Below the pieces are notes generated by a model, which saw only the letters and a list, made by a program, of their open reading frames with translations, searched no databases and had not been told where the DNA came from. Shown one piece after another: positions 19,295-29,461 of a DNA stretch of 54,090 nt. Each line of letters begins with the position of its first letter. The first letter of the stretch is position 1. The position numbers and the translations under genes are program-made. Where the stretch lies: positions 1-54,090 of the forward strand of contig NZ_JAEL01000031.1 in assembly GCF_000518885.1 (NCBI RefSeq), read 5' to 3'. Source of the stretch: Bacillus sp. J33. Its GTDB lineage: Bacteria; Bacillota; Bacilli; Bacillales; Cytobacillaceae.

Positions 19295-20410
19295 ATGAAA
19301 GATCCTCGTATTGAAAAACTGGCAAAAAACCTGATCAATTATTCCATTCGTCTGCAAAAAGGCGAGAAAGTCCTTATTGAAAATTTTGGGCTTCAAAGAG
19401 AATTGGTAACTGCCCTTGTTAAGGAAGCATATGAGGCTGGCGGCTATCCTTTTGTATTATTAAAAGACCACCAGGTAGACCGCTCTCTGTTAATGGGAGC
19501 ACAGGAAGAACAATTTAATATGATGGCCGAGTTTGAAGCCAACGTGATGGCAAAGATGGATGCATACATAGGACTGCGCTCAGGGGATAACATTAATGAA
19601 CACGCAGATGTACCTGACGATAAAATGAAAATTCATGGCTCAACAATCGGTAAAAAAGTTCATCGGGAAATTCGTGTACCGAAGACGAAATGGGTTGTGC
19701 TGCGCTATCCTAATTCTTCAATGGCCCAATTAGCTAAAATGAGCACAGAAGCATTCGAAGACTTCTATTTTGATGTATGTAATTTGGATTACGGTAAAAT
19801 GGACAAAGCAATGGATAATCTTGTGGAATTGATGAATAAAACGGATAAAGTCAGAATCACTGGCCCTGGCACAGATCTGTCTTTCTCTATTAAAGACATT
19901 CCGGCAATCAAGTGTTCTGGCCAGATGAATATTCCTGACGGAGAGGTGTATACGGCTCCAGTAAGAGATTCAGTTAATGGGGTCATTACTTATAACACTC
20001 CATCCCCATACCATGGATTTACCTTTGAAAATGTAAAGCTGACATTCAAAGACGGGCAAATTATTGAAGCTGACGCCAATGACAGCGAACGAATCAATAA
20101 AATCTTTGATACCGATGAAGGTGCACGTTATATCGGTGAATTTGCCATAGGGGTCAATCCGTATATCCATCATCCAATGCAGGATATTCTGTTTGATGAA
20201 AAAATTGACGGCAGCTTCCATTTCACGCCTGGCCAGTGCTATGACGAAGCCTACAATGGCAACAAATCCAATATTCACTGGGATATGGTAAACATTCAGC
20301 GCCCTGACTACGGCGGCGGTGAAATTTATTTTGATGATGTATTAATCCGTAAAGACGGACGTTTTGTGATTCCTGAGCTGGAAGCGCTTAACCCGGAGAA
20401 TTTAAAATAA
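19295..20410 (+). CDS. Aminopeptidase, M29 family
   Basis: Metalloaminopeptidase of the M29 (thermophilic aminopeptidase / AmpS-like) family, 371 residues; cleaves N-terminal residues from peptides in the cytoplasm. The N-terminal domain has the characteristic LAKNLINYSIRLQKGEKVLIE. The C-terminal catalytic half carries the metal ligands within GEVYTAPVRDSVNG, GEFAIGVNP and a final segment with HWDMV and GGGEIYFDD. The start is secure (GGAGGGATG seven bases upstream). It is monocistronic; an R3 repeat begins right at its stop, and no clear terminator was seen. Confidence 0.9.
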   Translation: MKDPRIEKLAKNLINYSIRLQKGEKVLIENFGLQRELVTALVKEAYEAGGYPFVLLKDHQVDRSLLMGAQEEQFNMMAEFEANVMAKMDAYIGLRSGDNINEHADVPDDKMKIHGSTIGKKVHREIRVPKTKWVVLRYPNSSMAQLAKMSTEAFEDFYFDVCNLDYGKMDKAMDNLVELMNKTDKVRITGPGTDLSFSIKDIPAIKCSGQMNIPDGEVYTAPVRDSVNGVITYNTPSPYHGFTFENVKLTFKDGQIIEADANDSERINKIFDTDEGARYIGEFAIGVNPYIHHPMQDILFDEKIDGSFHFTPGQCYDEAYNGNKSNIHWDMVNIQRPDYGGGEIYFDDVLIRKDGRFVIPELEALNPENLK

Positions 20411-20640
20411 GAAAAGCGCAAGAGCCTTGCCCACGAAGGAACGCAGACTAAAAACGCCACGTCCTGTGGCAACGTCTGCATGACCCCCATCCTGCGGGCC
20501 TCAAGACGAGCCTCTCGGAAAGGCGTTCTTTGCCTTTCTGGGCGGCAGGCGACTGCCCAGGGACGACTTATGCCCCGAGTCCCTAGGAGCCGAAACTAGA
20601 CAAGCTTGTGGCCTCGAGGGGGTAGGCGCTGGAGCTAGAA
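20411..20640. repeat. R3 GC-rich dispersed element
   Basis: It starts at GAAAAGCGCAAGAGCCTTG and ends at GGCGCTGGAGCTAGA, with internal inverted segments (AAAGGCGTTCTTTGCCTTTC; CTGGGCGGCAGGCGACTGCCCAG). It has no open frame with a ribosome site. Fragments of the same family occur at 22546-22611, 32888-32975 and probably 48243-48368. It touches the end of the M29 peptidase gene and may provide its 3' end. Confidence 0.7.
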
Positions 20641-20676
20641 GTTATCGAAGTTCAAAGTTATACTTTATTATCTTTT

Positions 20677-20921
20677 GGCTCTGTTAAATTTGCCTGTTGA
20701 TTTCAGCACGAGGCACTCAAGCGTTAGCGGGCGGTCCGACGCTCCTCGGTGTATTCGCAACTGCGGGGTCTCCTGCTGACACGCTTCTCCCGCAGGACAT
20801 TGAATAGGCTTCCTCGAATGAACACCGCGTCGTAAGAAAATGCGTTAGCATTTTCGCGGGATTAGTACCTTCCGCTCCAATCAACAGGGTGCTAAAATCA
20901 ACAATAAGCTTTAACACAGCC
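20677..20921. repeat. R1 MITE-like element, full-length, 245 bp
   Basis: Terminal inverted repeats GGCTCTGTTAAA and TTTAACACAGCC match at 11 of 12 positions. The flanking 8-mers TATCTTTT (20669-20676) and AATCTTTT (20922-20929) look like a target duplication with one change. It is the inverted near-copy of the element at 43380-43608. A 76-codon frame inside it is a translation of the repeat, not a gene. Confidence 0.9.
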
Positions 20922-20928
20922 AATCTTT

Positions 20929-20964
20929 TAAAAAAGGATGCAGCCATTAAAGGCGCATCCTTCT
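20929..20964 (-). terminator. Terminator of murC
   Basis: AAGGATGC pairs with GCATCCTT, with an inner GCC/GGC extension, and is followed by six T on the minus strand, just past the murC stop. Confidence 0.88.
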
Positions 20965-20965
20965 T

Positions 20966-22261
20966 TTATAGCTGATTTTCATATGCCTGCTGGAACTTTT
21001 GAATATCTCCTGCTCCCATAAACATAATAACGCTATCTGTATGATTTTTTAGAACAGCCGTTTCTTCTTCGTTCAAAATCTCAGCATCCGGAATTTTCGC
21101 TTTTAAATCTTCAATCGTGAGCTTTCCATGGTTCTCACGGGCTGAGCCAAAGATTTCGCATAGATAGACTTTGTCTGCCAAATTCAAACTTGCTGCAAAG
21201 TCATCAAGAAACGCCTGGGTTCTGGTAAAGGTATGAGGCTGGAATACTGCCACAACTTCCTTTTCCGGATATTTTTGCCTTGCAGCCTCAACAGTAGCTT
21301 TTATTTCTGTCGGATGGTGGGCATAATCATCAATAATAATTTGTGATTCTATTTTCTTTTCGGAAAACCTTCTTTTAACTCCTTCAAAAGAGAGCAGCTG
21401 CTTCTGAACAATCTTTGCATCAATTTCCTCGTAATGGCAAAGTGCAATGACAGCAAGGGAGTTTAACACATTATGGTCACCATATGCTGCAATGGAAAAC
21501 GTTTCATAGAAGGTATTTCGCACGAACACATCGAATGTTGTCCCTTCAGTTGTTTTAACCACATTACGCGCCTGGAAGTCATTGTCCTCGCCAAAGCCAT
21601 AAAATACTACGGGCACTTTAGCCTGAATTTTTTGCAGCTGCTCATCATCACCGCATGCAAAAATCCCCTTGTTCACCTGCCATGCCATCTCCTGAAATGC
21701 AGAGAAAACATCGTCAATATTGGCAAAGTAATCAGGGTGGTCAAAATCAATATTTGTCATAATTGCATAATCAGGGAAATAAGAAAGGAAATGCCTTCTG
21801 TACTCACAGGCTTCAAATACAAAATATTCCGCTTCTTCGTCCCCTTTGCCGGTTCCATCTCCAATAAGGAATGAAGTAGGCTTTGCCCCCCTCATCACAT
21901 GAGCAAGCAATCCTGTTGTGGACGTTTTTCCATGTGCACCTGTAACCGCAATGCTCGTGAATTTCTTCATAAAGTCACCTAAAAAACGGTGGTAACGAAC
22001 AACAGGCAAGCCAAGCTTCATTGCTTCCTCAATCTCTTCATGCGTGTCCGGGTATGCATTCCCGGCGATTACCGTCATGCCGGGCTGTATATTTTCTTTT
22101 TGAAAGGGAAGGATCTTTATTCCTGATTTTTCAAGGGCTACCTGAGTAAAAAAATGTTTTTCGAAATCGGAGCCCTGAACTTGATAATTCATATCATGCA
22201 GAACTTGCGCCAATGCACTCATTCCAGACCCCTTAATACCTACGAAATGGTAAATAGTCAT
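20966..22261 (-). CDS. murC: UDP-N-acetylmuramate--L-alanine ligase
   Basis: Cytoplasmic Mur ligase that adds L-Ala to UDP-MurNAc using ATP; 431 residues. The N-terminal Rossmann domain has [15 protein letters not shown], the P-loop is [17 protein letters not shown] (about residue 105), and the central domain contains [11 protein letters not shown] and [10 protein letters not shown]. The start at 22261 has GGAGG upstream; five extra codons in the longer frame lack family support. It is transcribed alone between repeat-filled gaps, as opposed to the mur cluster. Confidence 0.97.
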   Translation of the reverse strand: MTIYHFVGIKGSGMSALAQVLHDMNYQVQGSDFEKHFFTQVALEKSGIKILPFQKENIQPGMTVIAGNAYPDTHEEIEEAMKLGLPVVRYHRFLGDFMKKFTSIAVTGAHGKTSTTGLLAHVMRGAKPTSFLIGDGTGKGDEEAEYFVFEACEYRRHFLSYFPDYAIMTNIDFDHPDYFANIDDVFSAFQEMAWQVNKGIFACGDDEQLQKIQAKVPVVFYGFGEDNDFQARNVVKTTEGTTFDVFVRNTFYETFSIAAYGDHNVLNSLAVIALCHYEEIDAKIVQKQLLSFEGVKRRFSEKKIESQIIIDDYAHHPTEIKATVEAARQKYPEKEVVAVFQPHTFTRTQAFLDDFAASLNLADKVYLCEIFGSARENHGKLTIEDLKAKIPDAEILNEEETAVLKNHTDSVIMFMGAGDIQKFQQAYENQL

Positions 22262-22489
22262 ATAAAGAACCTCCAACCATCGTATATCTGTAAAACAGTA
22301 TATGACATATATCTAGATTTGCGCACATCCCTTATGGGACATGCTTAACTGACTGTGTAAATAAGATGTTCAAAAAAGTATGTAACAGTTGTCCTTTTTA
22401 TTGAAACACACACTTTAATGTATTGCATCATTATAACATTATTTAAATATAAAAACTATGTAACGTATTGCCAGCTATTTATTCCCAAA

Positions 22490-22714
22490 ATAAAGTGAAA
22501 CTTCAATCATTGGGGGCTTTTTCCATCCCCCAATAATTGTTAGTTGAACCTGTCTAGCTACAGCACCTAGGAGCTCGAGTCATAAGCCCTTGGTCAAGGC
22601 GCTTCCGCTTTTTGGTCAATCGGGCTTTTACAGGCAGCTGGCCACCCCACATATCCTATATTGTCCCCCTCAAAATCTTGAAGTGGGGGTCTTACTGCCC
22701 GTTAATGCGGGATA
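22490..22714 (+). repeat. R4 structured repeat, copy C, carrying an R3 insertion
   Basis: It begins ATAAAGTGAAACTTCAATCA and ends CTGCCCGTTAATGCGGGATA. The first hairpin pairs CAATCATTGGGGG with CCCCCAATAATTG at 12 of 13 positions. The outer stem is ACAGGCAG / CTGCCCGT and the inner stem CCCCAC / GTGGGG. An R3 fragment at 22546-22611 interrupts it. Its right end forms the last codons of the gene at 22692-23357. Confidence 0.85.
22546..22611 (-). repeat. R3 fragment nested in R4 copy C
   Basis: TGTCTAGCTACAGC...CTAGGAGCTCGAGTCATAAG...CAAGGCGCTTCCGCTTTT is the reverse of R3 (GAAAAGCGGAAGCGCCTTG... ending in CTAGACA type ends). It sits exactly between the R4 segments GAACC and AATCGGGC that are contiguous in copies A1 and A2. 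Confidence 0.7.
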
Positions 22715-23357
22715 AAAAAGATAAAACATTTGATTTCAAAAAGGACCTCCAAGTTAGCTCAGGGAACTTGCTCTTTGCCTCCAAATAGGCTTCCAGCATT
22801 ATCTCTACCAGCTTATTATCCTTAACAGGCAAGATCGGCCCTATTGGGAAATCATAAATTTGAATTGGGATTTTTCTAATGAGAAACCATTTGCCAGCCG
22901 GCATTTCAGGAAAGTCCCCTTTTATATGCCTCATCTGGAACTGGCGTCCATCTTCTGCCCCTGAAGCAGTAATCACTTTATGACTGTGATTTATAACCCT
23001 GACAGGCTCAACTGCAGATGTTAAAAAGAGAGCCCCTTGGATTAAATCGGGCTCTGAAAGCTTCCGGGAATTGTTTTTCAAAAAAAGGCTGAACATGGTT
23101 GAACCCTGTACCGTTTTATAATCAAACAGCAGCCAATTTTGAAATACTTCGGATTGCAGTACCGAAAAAGGTGTTTCAGGAGAAAGGCCGAGCGTTTTTC
23201 GGAATAAATGCTTTGCCCGGACTTTTTCTCTGATGTTTGCAGTCCGTTCAGTATAATCCATGGCCAGATCATATAATTGAGCAGCATTTTTCTCTCCCTG
23301 CAGCTGCTTGGCCTCTCGAAAAGAATTAAGATCCAAAATTGAGCCGTCCATATCCAT
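22692..23357 (-). CDS. Uncharacterised protein with repeat-derived C-terminus
   Basis: Protein of 221 residues that I do not recognise as a named family. It is soluble, mixed alpha/beta, without signal peptide or membrane segments. The region FQNWLLFDYKTVQGSTMFSLFL near residue 71 recalls the start of SEC-C/plasmid-associated helical domains (shown here only as WLLFDY and TMFSLFL). A good ribosome site AAGGAG lies eight bases upstream of the ATG. The final six codons and the stop (SRINGQ) are encoded by the end of R4 copy C, so the native C-terminus was probably different. It lies 39 bases downstream of the nicotinate phosphoribosyltransferase gene and is probably cotranscribed with it. Confidence 0.75.
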   Translation of the reverse strand: MDMDGSILDLNSFREAKQLQGEKNAAQLYDLAMDYTERTANIREKVRAKHLFRKTLGLSPETPFSVLQSEVFQNWLLFDYKTVQGSTMFSLFLKNNSRKLSEPDLIQGALFLTSAVEPVRVINHSHKVITASGAEDGRQFQMRHIKGDFPEMPAGKWFLIRKIPIQIYDFPIGPILPVKDNKLVEIMLEAYLEAKSKFPELTWRSFLKSNVLSFLSRINGQ

Positions 23358-23396
23358 ATTGGATGCTCCTTACTTTGTTTTGAAGATATTTATCAT

Positions 23397-24494
23397 TTAT
23401 TCAACTTTTTCAAGGCGAGGGTTTGGCCGGTATCGGCGGCCAGCCTTTGCAGCATGCTTTCCATCAATCATGACATTATCACCTGTAAATCCAGTCGTGA
23501 TTTTTAGCAGACTGCTTCCGACTCCATAGGTATCTACTGGAACGCCCCGTTCTTCAAATTCACGAATACGGGATTCTGTAAAACCTCCGCTAACCACAAT
23601 TTTTACATGTCCAAATCCTTCATCATCCAATGCTTTTCTTAAGGCAAATATAAGCTCGGCATTCACTCCCCGAGGATCAAAGGTTCCAAGCAGATGCTGA
23701 TTCCTTAAGAAATATTGGTCAATCATTGTTCTTGAGGTATCTACACGCACACCTTTAAGGTCTTCTCCAAAAGCTCTTGCTACTTTCAATGAATCTGTGA
23801 TTGCGTCGTTATTATAATCAACCAATGCAACCAGTTCATCTTCAGGAAAAGTTTCCTGATAAGCCTTTGTGGCAGCTACGATGTCACCCTCAAACATTTG
23901 AATCAATGCATGGGGCATAGTCCCCATTCCTTTCTTTCCCCACCACTCGTTCATTGCATGTGTAGCCTGGGCAGTCGCACCGCCAATAAATGCGGCATAT
24001 CCGTCTCCAGCCTGGGTAATAAAATGATCATCACGGTCTCCCATGAAAATGACCTGTTTTTGAACCCCTGAAGCACCTGCAGCTTTCACCACATTATATA
24101 CATTCGTCGCAACGGAAGTTCTTCTGGCCAGAATTCCATCAATGATGCCTTCCAAATAACCGAAATCCTGATATCTTCCTGTTATTGTCAGGACCGTTTC
24201 AAACGGAGAAATTTTATCGCCATCCTTTAGTGAATAAATTTCCAGATCATCGGGACGATCTGCAAATGTTTTAAGAAGGGCAATGACTTCATCAGTTCCG
24301 CACAAAACTGCATGGTTTTTCTGGAAGAACTGCATCGTAACTATTTTATCCTCATGATATTTTTTAACTATTTCCCTGGTCTTGAGAAAATAAACTGCTG
24401 AAAACCATCCATCTCTTACACGTTCATCAAATTTAAATGTCTGGTTTGTCAGACGTTTTATTTCCCCATTTACCTTCATTTCAATTTCCTTCAT
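23397..24494 (-). CDS. Nicotinate phosphoribosyltransferase
   Basis: NAD salvage enzyme converting nicotinate and PRPP to nicotinate mononucleotide; 365 residues, the short form of the family. The barrel contains GRYQDFGYLEGIIDGILARRTSVATN, FMGDRDDHF, GTMPHALIQ and VSGGFTESRIREFEERGVPVDTYGVG (key parts: GTMPH, VSGGF, DTYGVG). The ATG at 24494 has GAGGAGC seven bases upstream; earlier in-frame ATGs lack one. A palindrome-rich leader precedes it. It is probably cotranscribed with the uncharacterised gene downstream. Confidence 0.9.
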   Translation of the reverse strand: MKEIEMKVNGEIKRLTNQTFKFDERVRDGWFSAVYFLKTREIVKKYHEDKIVTMQFFQKNHAVLCGTDEVIALLKTFADRPDDLEIYSLKDGDKISPFETVLTITGRYQDFGYLEGIIDGILARRTSVATNVYNVVKAAGASGVQKQVIFMGDRDDHFITQAGDGYAAFIGGATAQATHAMNEWWGKKGMGTMPHALIQMFEGDIVAATKAYQETFPEDELVALVDYNNDAITDSLKVARAFGEDLKGVRVDTSRTMIDQYFLRNQHLLGTFDPRGVNAELIFALRKALDDEGFGHVKIVVSGGFTESRIREFEERGVPVDTYGVGSSLLKITTGFTGDNVMIDGKHAAKAGRRYRPNPRLEKVE

Positions 24495-24511
24495 CCTAAA
24501 GCTCCTCACAA

Positions 24512-24604
24512 ACATCAAGAAAGCAAGAGCGCCTGCCGGCCTGGCGATTCAAAGGAGCAGGCTTCTAAAGCTGTCAGCTGGCCCAGCTTCAGAAAGGCTT
24601 TCTT
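24512..24604 (-). other. Palindrome-rich leader before nicotinate phosphoribosyltransferase
   Basis: AAGAAAGC (24517-24524) pairs perfectly with GCTTTCTT (24597-24604). Inside it are GCCTGC/GCAGGC and AGCTG/CAGCT pairs, giving a possible three-way junction that ends about ten bases before the ribosome site. One arm (GAAAGCAAGAGCGCCTG) resembles the start of the R3 repeat, so this may be a decayed R3 copy rather than a regulator. Confidence 0.45.
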
Positions 24605-24662
24605 ATTTTATCAAAGTTGTTATATTTATTATTTAATACATGCAAGTAAAGAATACCATGTA

Positions 24663-27600
24663 TTAATTTATTGTACTAGTGTCTTGTATGGATTCGAGGT
24701 CAGCTTCGGTAATGAGAACATCCCTCGGCTTGCTGCCTCTATTTTCAGAAATAAAGCCCTGCTGCTCCATCATATCAATCAATCGGGCTGCCCTGTTATA
24801 CCCTATTTTAAATCGCCTCTGCAGGCTGGAAGTGGACGCCGCTCCCTGATCTACCACGTACTCGCATGCTTCAAAAAATAGTTCATCCTCTTCTTCAACT
24901 ATTTGAGCCTTCTTTAATAGCTCTTCCTGCTCAAATAAATAGTCCGGATCACGTTCCCTCCGTACATGCGCAACCACATCATCTATTTCTTTATCTGAAA
25001 CAAATGTCCCCTGAATCCTTACTGGCTTGGAAGATCCATTTTCAAGAAACAGCATATCACCGCGGCCCAGAAGCTTTTCCGCCCCGCTTATATCGATAAT
25101 CGTTCTGGAATCAATCTGGGACGATACGGAGAACGCAATTCTCGTTGGAACATTTGCTTTTATTAACCCAGTAATAACATCTACGGATGGACGCTGGGTT
25201 GCGATGATAAGGTGGATTCCGCATGCCCGGGCTTTCTGGGCTATTCGGCAAATCGCTTCCTCTACGTCTGCTGGAGACATCATCATTAGGTCTGCAAGCT
25301 CATCGATCACGATAACCATGAATGGCAGTTTTTCCGAGTAGCGCTTATGCTCCTCTGCCAGTTCATTAAAACGGTTTATATCTCTTACTCCTGCATGGGC
25401 GAATAACTCATATCTGCGCTCCATCTCTTCAACAGCCCATTTCAGGGCAGCTGTAGCCGCTTTTACATCTGTAATAACCGGGCTGACAAGATGGGGAATC
25501 CTGTTATATGGCGCAAGTTCGACCATCTTTGGATCAATCAGAAGCAATTTCAGTTCATCAGGGTTTGCCTTGTACAGCAGGCTGACAAGTACTGTATTAA
25601 TGCAGACGCTTTTTCCAGATCCTGTTGCTCCTGCAATCAATCCATGAGGCATTTTTCTTAAGTCAGTGACAATCGGCTTGCCTGAGATATCAAGCCCCAG
25701 TATAGCTGTCAGAGGCGATTCACTATTTTGAAATTCCGGTGTATTAATGATTTCACTGATAAAAACTGGCTTGCTGCTCTGGTTTGGAACCTCAATCCCA
25801 ATTGTATGCTTGCCTGGAATTGGCGCCTCAATCCGAATATCCCTTGCAGCAAGGCTAAGTTTAATGTCATCTGAGAGATTCGTAATCTTATTTACCTTTA
25901 CACCTGGTTCCGGCTGCACCTCAAATCTTGTAACAGAAGGCCCTTGTGTCACATTGACAACCCTAGCCCTGACATTAAAATTTTTCAATGTGGAATTCAG
26001 CATTTGTTCCTGCTCATATAGCCAATCGGTAGTCTCTTCCTTGATAACGGGCGGTATCAGCAGTGTTTGAGATGGAAATTCGTAATATGAGATTTCATGT
26101 TCTTCTTCATGATTGTTTGCTGGCTGCTCATCTCTAGCAGACTCTGTTCCTGGTGATTGCTGATTTTGTACAGCGACCTGCTGAACCGGGCTATCAGCTT
26201 GGCTCGATGTTTCAGTATAAACATCCTTGCAGTCCCCGGCTTTTTCGACAGCTGCAGCGGATTGCTGCATATTTTCTACCGGAAATCTGGCAATACTACT
26301 TTTTTTTTGATGTTCTTCCCCAGGCCTGATTTGTGATTCCGCTGGCTTTTCCACCTTCTTTTGCTGGTTTAGTTTTTTTCTGTCATTGTTTAGCATGATA
26401 ACATTGAACGGAATATGGCCCCTGCTTGAAGACTTCTTCTCTGGCTGCTCTTTATCTGCCGGCTGTGCTTCTGCGGACGAATCTTCTATCTCAGATTCAA
26501 CTATTTCCTGTTTCTGCTCCGCATAGGAAAGTTCTTCAGTTTCAGTATGTGCCACTGGCTTATCTGTATTTGCATTATCTACACTATGCTCGCTTGATGC
26601 CGGACTTGCTTGGAACATCGGATCTGCTGTACGTTTAGTGCCTTCTAGCTGCTTATGCTTAGCCCCTTCATTTACTTGAGGATCCGGCTGCTCTTCCAGG
26701 ATGTTTTCAGAAACTGTCTGCTCTTTAGAAAGTTCATGCTCCTGGACTGCTCTGCTTTCCAACTCTGGATTATCCGGTAATTCTTCGCTCGTGTCAGATT
26801 CCTGGTGCAATCCTTCACTGGTTTCCAGGTTGGGAATCATTTCTTCTAGTTCGGGAGTGTGTTCAATAGCTTCTTGTTCTGATTCTTTTTCCGGATGTCC
26901 TGCTTCCTGTGGAGGTTCAGCTATAAAACTATTGGACTCTTGATCATTTCCGCTCTCAGCAGATCTGGACTGAACTTCATTTTCAAAACTTTGGTCTGGT
27001 ATATCGGTATTATCTTGCTCTAAGTGCACATCAGCTTCAGGAGCATTCACTTCATTTTCTGGCACTAAAGGTTCATTATGTTTTTCTGCTGCTGGCTTGG
27101 AAACCTCTTCGGTAATTTCTTTCTTGCTCTCCTGGACAATAGAAGCTTCTTCTTTAAGTGCATATTCCAGTAAATCACTTATGTTAGCAGCTTTTTTGTT
27201 TTCAGGAGCTATTTTCAAGTTTTCCATTTCATCGTTTACTTGCTCGTCTTGGTCTTCCCGTTCATCTGCCTCATTAGATTTATTAAACTCAGAATGCTGA
27301 TTCGATTCGCTGTCCTCTTCAGGCACTTCAAACATTAAGTCAGATGCTCCACCAATTGTATACTTTTTAGTTTCAGACTCTACCGTTTCCAAAGCTGCTG
27401 CCTGAGCGTGGAACGCCTCTAATTTATCTGAAATTGTGTCTTCCTGTGCTGCTTTTCTCTCAATATTTTCTACTGTTTTTGGCCTTTGTGAAGGCATCTG
27501 CTGAATTTTGCGCATCACCTCATCATATGTAAGTTCTTTAGGTTTATTTTCGGATGCCTCATTATCTGACTTGTTCTTTGAGGAACCTGGCCTTGGTCTC

Positions 27601-28061
27601 TCAAATCCGTAAATAGGCGACGGTATTTCTGTTGGCTGGAATGGCCTCTTCTTATTGGCGGCTTCTCTTTCATTCCTCGTCAATACTCGATCTTCTTTTT
27701 TGGCCGGAGCTGGAGCTGGGGCTGCGGGCTTTCTCTGCCTCTCTCTTTCTGCCGTTCGGGGCTGCCTCTTTTCAGGCTTTCTTGCCTGCTGATCCCGCTT
27801 TTCAGCAGGACGAGGGCGAGGACGAGGTCTTTTACTCTCCTGTTCGCCTTCATGATCGGGAATTACCGGAAAACGGAACTGCCCTTTCGGATACTGATAA
27901 AGCACTTTAGCATCAACATCCCTTGAGCTTTCCTTCGTGTTCTTGGACTGTGGCTGTATATTCTCATATTCTCGCTCTTCAGTATACTCTTCTAAATTTT
28001 CATATTCATATTCATCTTCATCATTTCTGAACATGTGGAACAGCTTTTTGATCCAACTCAT
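24663..28061 (-). CDS. sftA: DNA translocase SftA
   Basis: FtsK/SpoIIIE-family motor that moves chromosome arms away from the closing septum; unlike SpoIIIE it has no N-terminal membrane helices. It has 1132 residues, longer than B. subtilis SftA (about 950). The N-terminal amphipathic stretch [13 protein letters not shown] is followed by a basic Pro/Arg region and a very long acidic Glu/Ser/Gln-rich linker (about 200-650). The motor domain has Walker A GATGSGKS near 807 and Walker [10 protein letters not shown] near 917. The winged-helix gamma domain for KOPS-like DNA recognition lies at about 1060-1120 ([16 protein letters not shown]). The ribosome site is weak. It lies between murC and ytpQ as in B. 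subtilis. Confidence 0.95.
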   Translation of the reverse strand: MSWIKKLFHMFRNDEDEYEYENLEEYTEEREYENIQPQSKNTKESSRDVDAKVLYQYPKGQFRFPVIPDHEGEQESKRPRPRPRPAEKRDQQARKPEKRQPRTAERERQRKPAAPAPAPAKKEDRVLTRNEREAANKKRPFQPTEIPSPIYGFERPRPGSSKNKSDNEASENKPKELTYDEVMRKIQQMPSQRPKTVENIERKAAQEDTISDKLEAFHAQAAALETVESETKKYTIGGASDLMFEVPEEDSESNQHSEFNKSNEADEREDQDEQVNDEMENLKIAPENKKAANISDLLEYALKEEASIVQESKKEITEEVSKPAAEKHNEPLVPENEVNAPEADVHLEQDNTDIPDQSFENEVQSRSAESGNDQESNSFIAEPPQEAGHPEKESEQEAIEHTPELEEMIPNLETSEGLHQESDTSEELPDNPELESRAVQEHELSKEQTVSENILEEQPDPQVNEGAKHKQLEGTKRTADPMFQASPASSEHSVDNANTDKPVAHTETEELSYAEQKQEIVESEIEDSSAEAQPADKEQPEKKSSSRGHIPFNVIMLNNDRKKLNQQKKVEKPAESQIRPGEEHQKKSSIARFPVENMQQSAAAVEKAGDCKDVYTETSSQADSPVQQVAVQNQQSPGTESARDEQPANNHEEEHEISYYEFPSQTLLIPPVIKEETTDWLYEQEQMLNSTLKNFNVRARVVNVTQGPSVTRFEVQPEPGVKVNKITNLSDDIKLSLAARDIRIEAPIPGKHTIGIEVPNQSSKPVFISEIINTPEFQNSESPLTAILGLDISGKPIVTDLRKMPHGLIAGATGSGKSVCINTVLVSLLYKANPDELKLLLIDPKMVELAPYNRIPHLVSPVITDVKAATAALKWAVEEMERRYELFAHAGVRDINRFNELAEEHKRYSEKLPFMVIVIDELADLMMMSPADVEEAICRIAQKARACGIHLIIATQRPSVDVITGLIKANVPTRIAFSVSSQIDSRTIIDISGAEKLLGRGDMLFLENGSSKPVRIQGTFVSDKEIDDVVAHVRRERDPDYLFEQEELLKKAQIVEEEDELFFEACEYVVDQGAASTSSLQRRFKIGYNRAARLIDMMEQQGFISENRGSKPRDVLITEADLESIQDTSTIN

Positions 28062-28329
28062 TTATATCAACTCTTTCTATTTTAAACTTAATTAGTCTAT
28101 CTTTCTTATTTTATCAGGTATTCATGGTTTTTGAATAATAAAAGCCAGAGATGAGTCCATTTAAAGACAGAATGGGTAAATTTACAAACAATCTTAAGGT
28201 TTAAGGCATACTTTCGACTCAGGTAACTGATGAAAGGTTCATAGAGATTACTGTCAGACTTATTGCCCAGGGTCCATAATGGCGAATCGCTGATATTATG
28301 CTTTTTTTCGTTTATATCTAAAGGATTTT

Positions 28330-28430
28330 TTCTAATAGATTGTTGGTTTGCTTATGAATTTTGCCCGTTGATTTCCGCTACTGGCACTAAAAGCTTTCCC
28401 AGGGGGAGGAATGCTTCCTATGGCTTAAAT
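28330..28430 (+). repeat. R2 element, left-end fragment
   Basis: TTGTTGGTTTGCTTATGAATTTTGCCCGTTGATTTCCGCT and the following GC-rich part match the left half of the R2 copy at 34338-34560 (key parts: TTGTTG, GCCCGTTGATTTC). The right half is missing. Confidence 0.55.
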
Positions 28431-28450
28431 GATGGAACCATGCACTTTAG

Positions 28451-28482
28451 AAAATACAAAAGGACCACAGTGATGTGATCCT
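28451..28482 (-). terminator. Terminator of ytpQ
   Basis: AGGATCACA pairs with TGTGGTCCT (one G-T pair) around a four-base loop and is followed on the minus strand by TTTTGTATTTT. Confidence 0.75.
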
Positions 28483-28489
28483 CTAGCTG

Positions 28490-29290
28490 CTACTTCTTCT
28501 TATTTTTGCCCAAAATAAAGATTGGTTCAAACTCTCCGTCTTCGTATAAAAACGATAATGATGTGATTGGGACACGGCCGCTCGCGAAGAAGCTCATGGT
28601 CATTTGGGCCAGGACGTCATAGCCGGTTTCATTTTTAATGTCTGCTATGATTAGGACATCCTGATGGGGAACAGCCACTGCCATAGATCCTTCCACTTTT
28701 AGCTCCATTTCTTTAATGAAAGATTCATTCAGGATTCGGCTGGCATCATATCCATCATTCTTATTAAGAAAATAAAAGGTATTCCCTGCAACAGTATCTG
28801 CCTTCATATCTGTTGGCAGGGAACGGACATTAAATAATGCCGTTTCTTTAATCCTCTCCGGAACCCATCCCTCTTTTTCCATAAGCTGTATGTCAATAAG
28901 GCGATAGGTTTTGCCCAGGTCAAGGGCATAATAGATTCGTGTTTCAGCAGTATGGTCATCTGTTAAAAATGGAACACCCTCCTGTGATTCACTTGGGAAT
29001 GAGGTTGAACGGATTACTGGGAAGATGTTTTTTTCATGCCCAGACAAGTGAGCATCTTCCGCCATCGCTTCCAATCCTTCCTCCACATAATAAACGACCT
29101 CATCAATCGCCTTTTCTTTTTGTTCCTGCCATTTGACAATAATTCCTGGAAGAGAGATGGTAATCCCTTTGCCAGTCTCTTTATTTTCAATGCGTAGCTG
29201 GTCCTTTTCCCTGTTAAAAGAGAAAGTGCGATTTTCCTTTGCTAGCCGCTTTTCCAATTCATTCTTCATTTTCCTGCTGTCCATTTTCAT
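28490..29290 (-). CDS. ytpQ: YtpQ, DUF1444 protein
   Basis: Conserved Bacillaceae protein of 266 residues, family DUF1444, biochemical role unknown. It is soluble and acidic; visible family features are the repeated mixed alpha/beta strands around [16 protein letters not shown] segments and [17 protein letters not shown] near residue 205. The start follows AAGGAGGGG. In B. subtilis it lies in the ytpP-ytpQ-ytpR group; here it has its own upstream gap with a terminator for ytpP, so it may be expressed separately. Confidence 0.85.
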   Translation of the reverse strand: MKMDSRKMKNELEKRLAKENRTFSFNREKDQLRIENKETGKGITISLPGIIVKWQEQKEKAIDEVVYYVEEGLEAMAEDAHLSGHEKNIFPVIRSTSFPSESQEGVPFLTDDHTAETRIYYALDLGKTYRLIDIQLMEKEGWVPERIKETALFNVRSLPTDMKADTVAGNTFYFLNKNDGYDASRILNESFIKEMELKVEGSMAVAVPHQDVLIIADIKNETGYDVLAQMTMSFFASGRVPITSLSFLYEDGEFEPIFILGKNKKK

Positions 29291-29338
29291 AAATAAGCCC
29301 CTCCTTATGGGGATTGATTCCGATTAACATTTTACACT

Positions 29339-29373
29339 AAAAAACCCTCCTTCTCAAAAGAGATGCAGGAGGG
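29339..29373 (-). terminator. Terminator of the EIIC-like/ytpP operon
   Basis: CCCTCCTTCTC pairs with GAGATGCAGGAGGG through a small internal loop, with a T-rich minus-strand tail (TTTTTTAG). It lies about 90 bases past the ytpP stop. Confidence 0.8.
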
Positions 29374-29461
29374 CAGAAAACCAGAAGCGCCTTGGTCACC
29401 CCCGACACCCCGAGGGAATCGGCGCTAAATCAATGGTACGATTTCAAAAATATAAGCAGCC

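Larger units (their letters stand above)
28062..28489. other. Gap between ytpQ and sftA
   Basis: No credible gene: the 71-codon frame at 28263-28478 has no ribosome site and crosses repeat sequence. It contains the sftA upstream region, an R2 fragment and the ytpQ terminator. In B. subtilis ytpR lies in this interval; no ytpR-like frame is present here. Confidence 0.6.

Noticed and set aside
20717-20947. 76-codon frame, and a near-identical 61-codon frame at 43397-43582
   Set aside because: Their similarity reflects the shared R1 element. Neither has a ribosome site and both run through the terminal repeats.
28263-28478. 71-codon frame between sftA and ytpQ
   Set aside because: No ribosome site; crosses an R2 fragment and a terminator.
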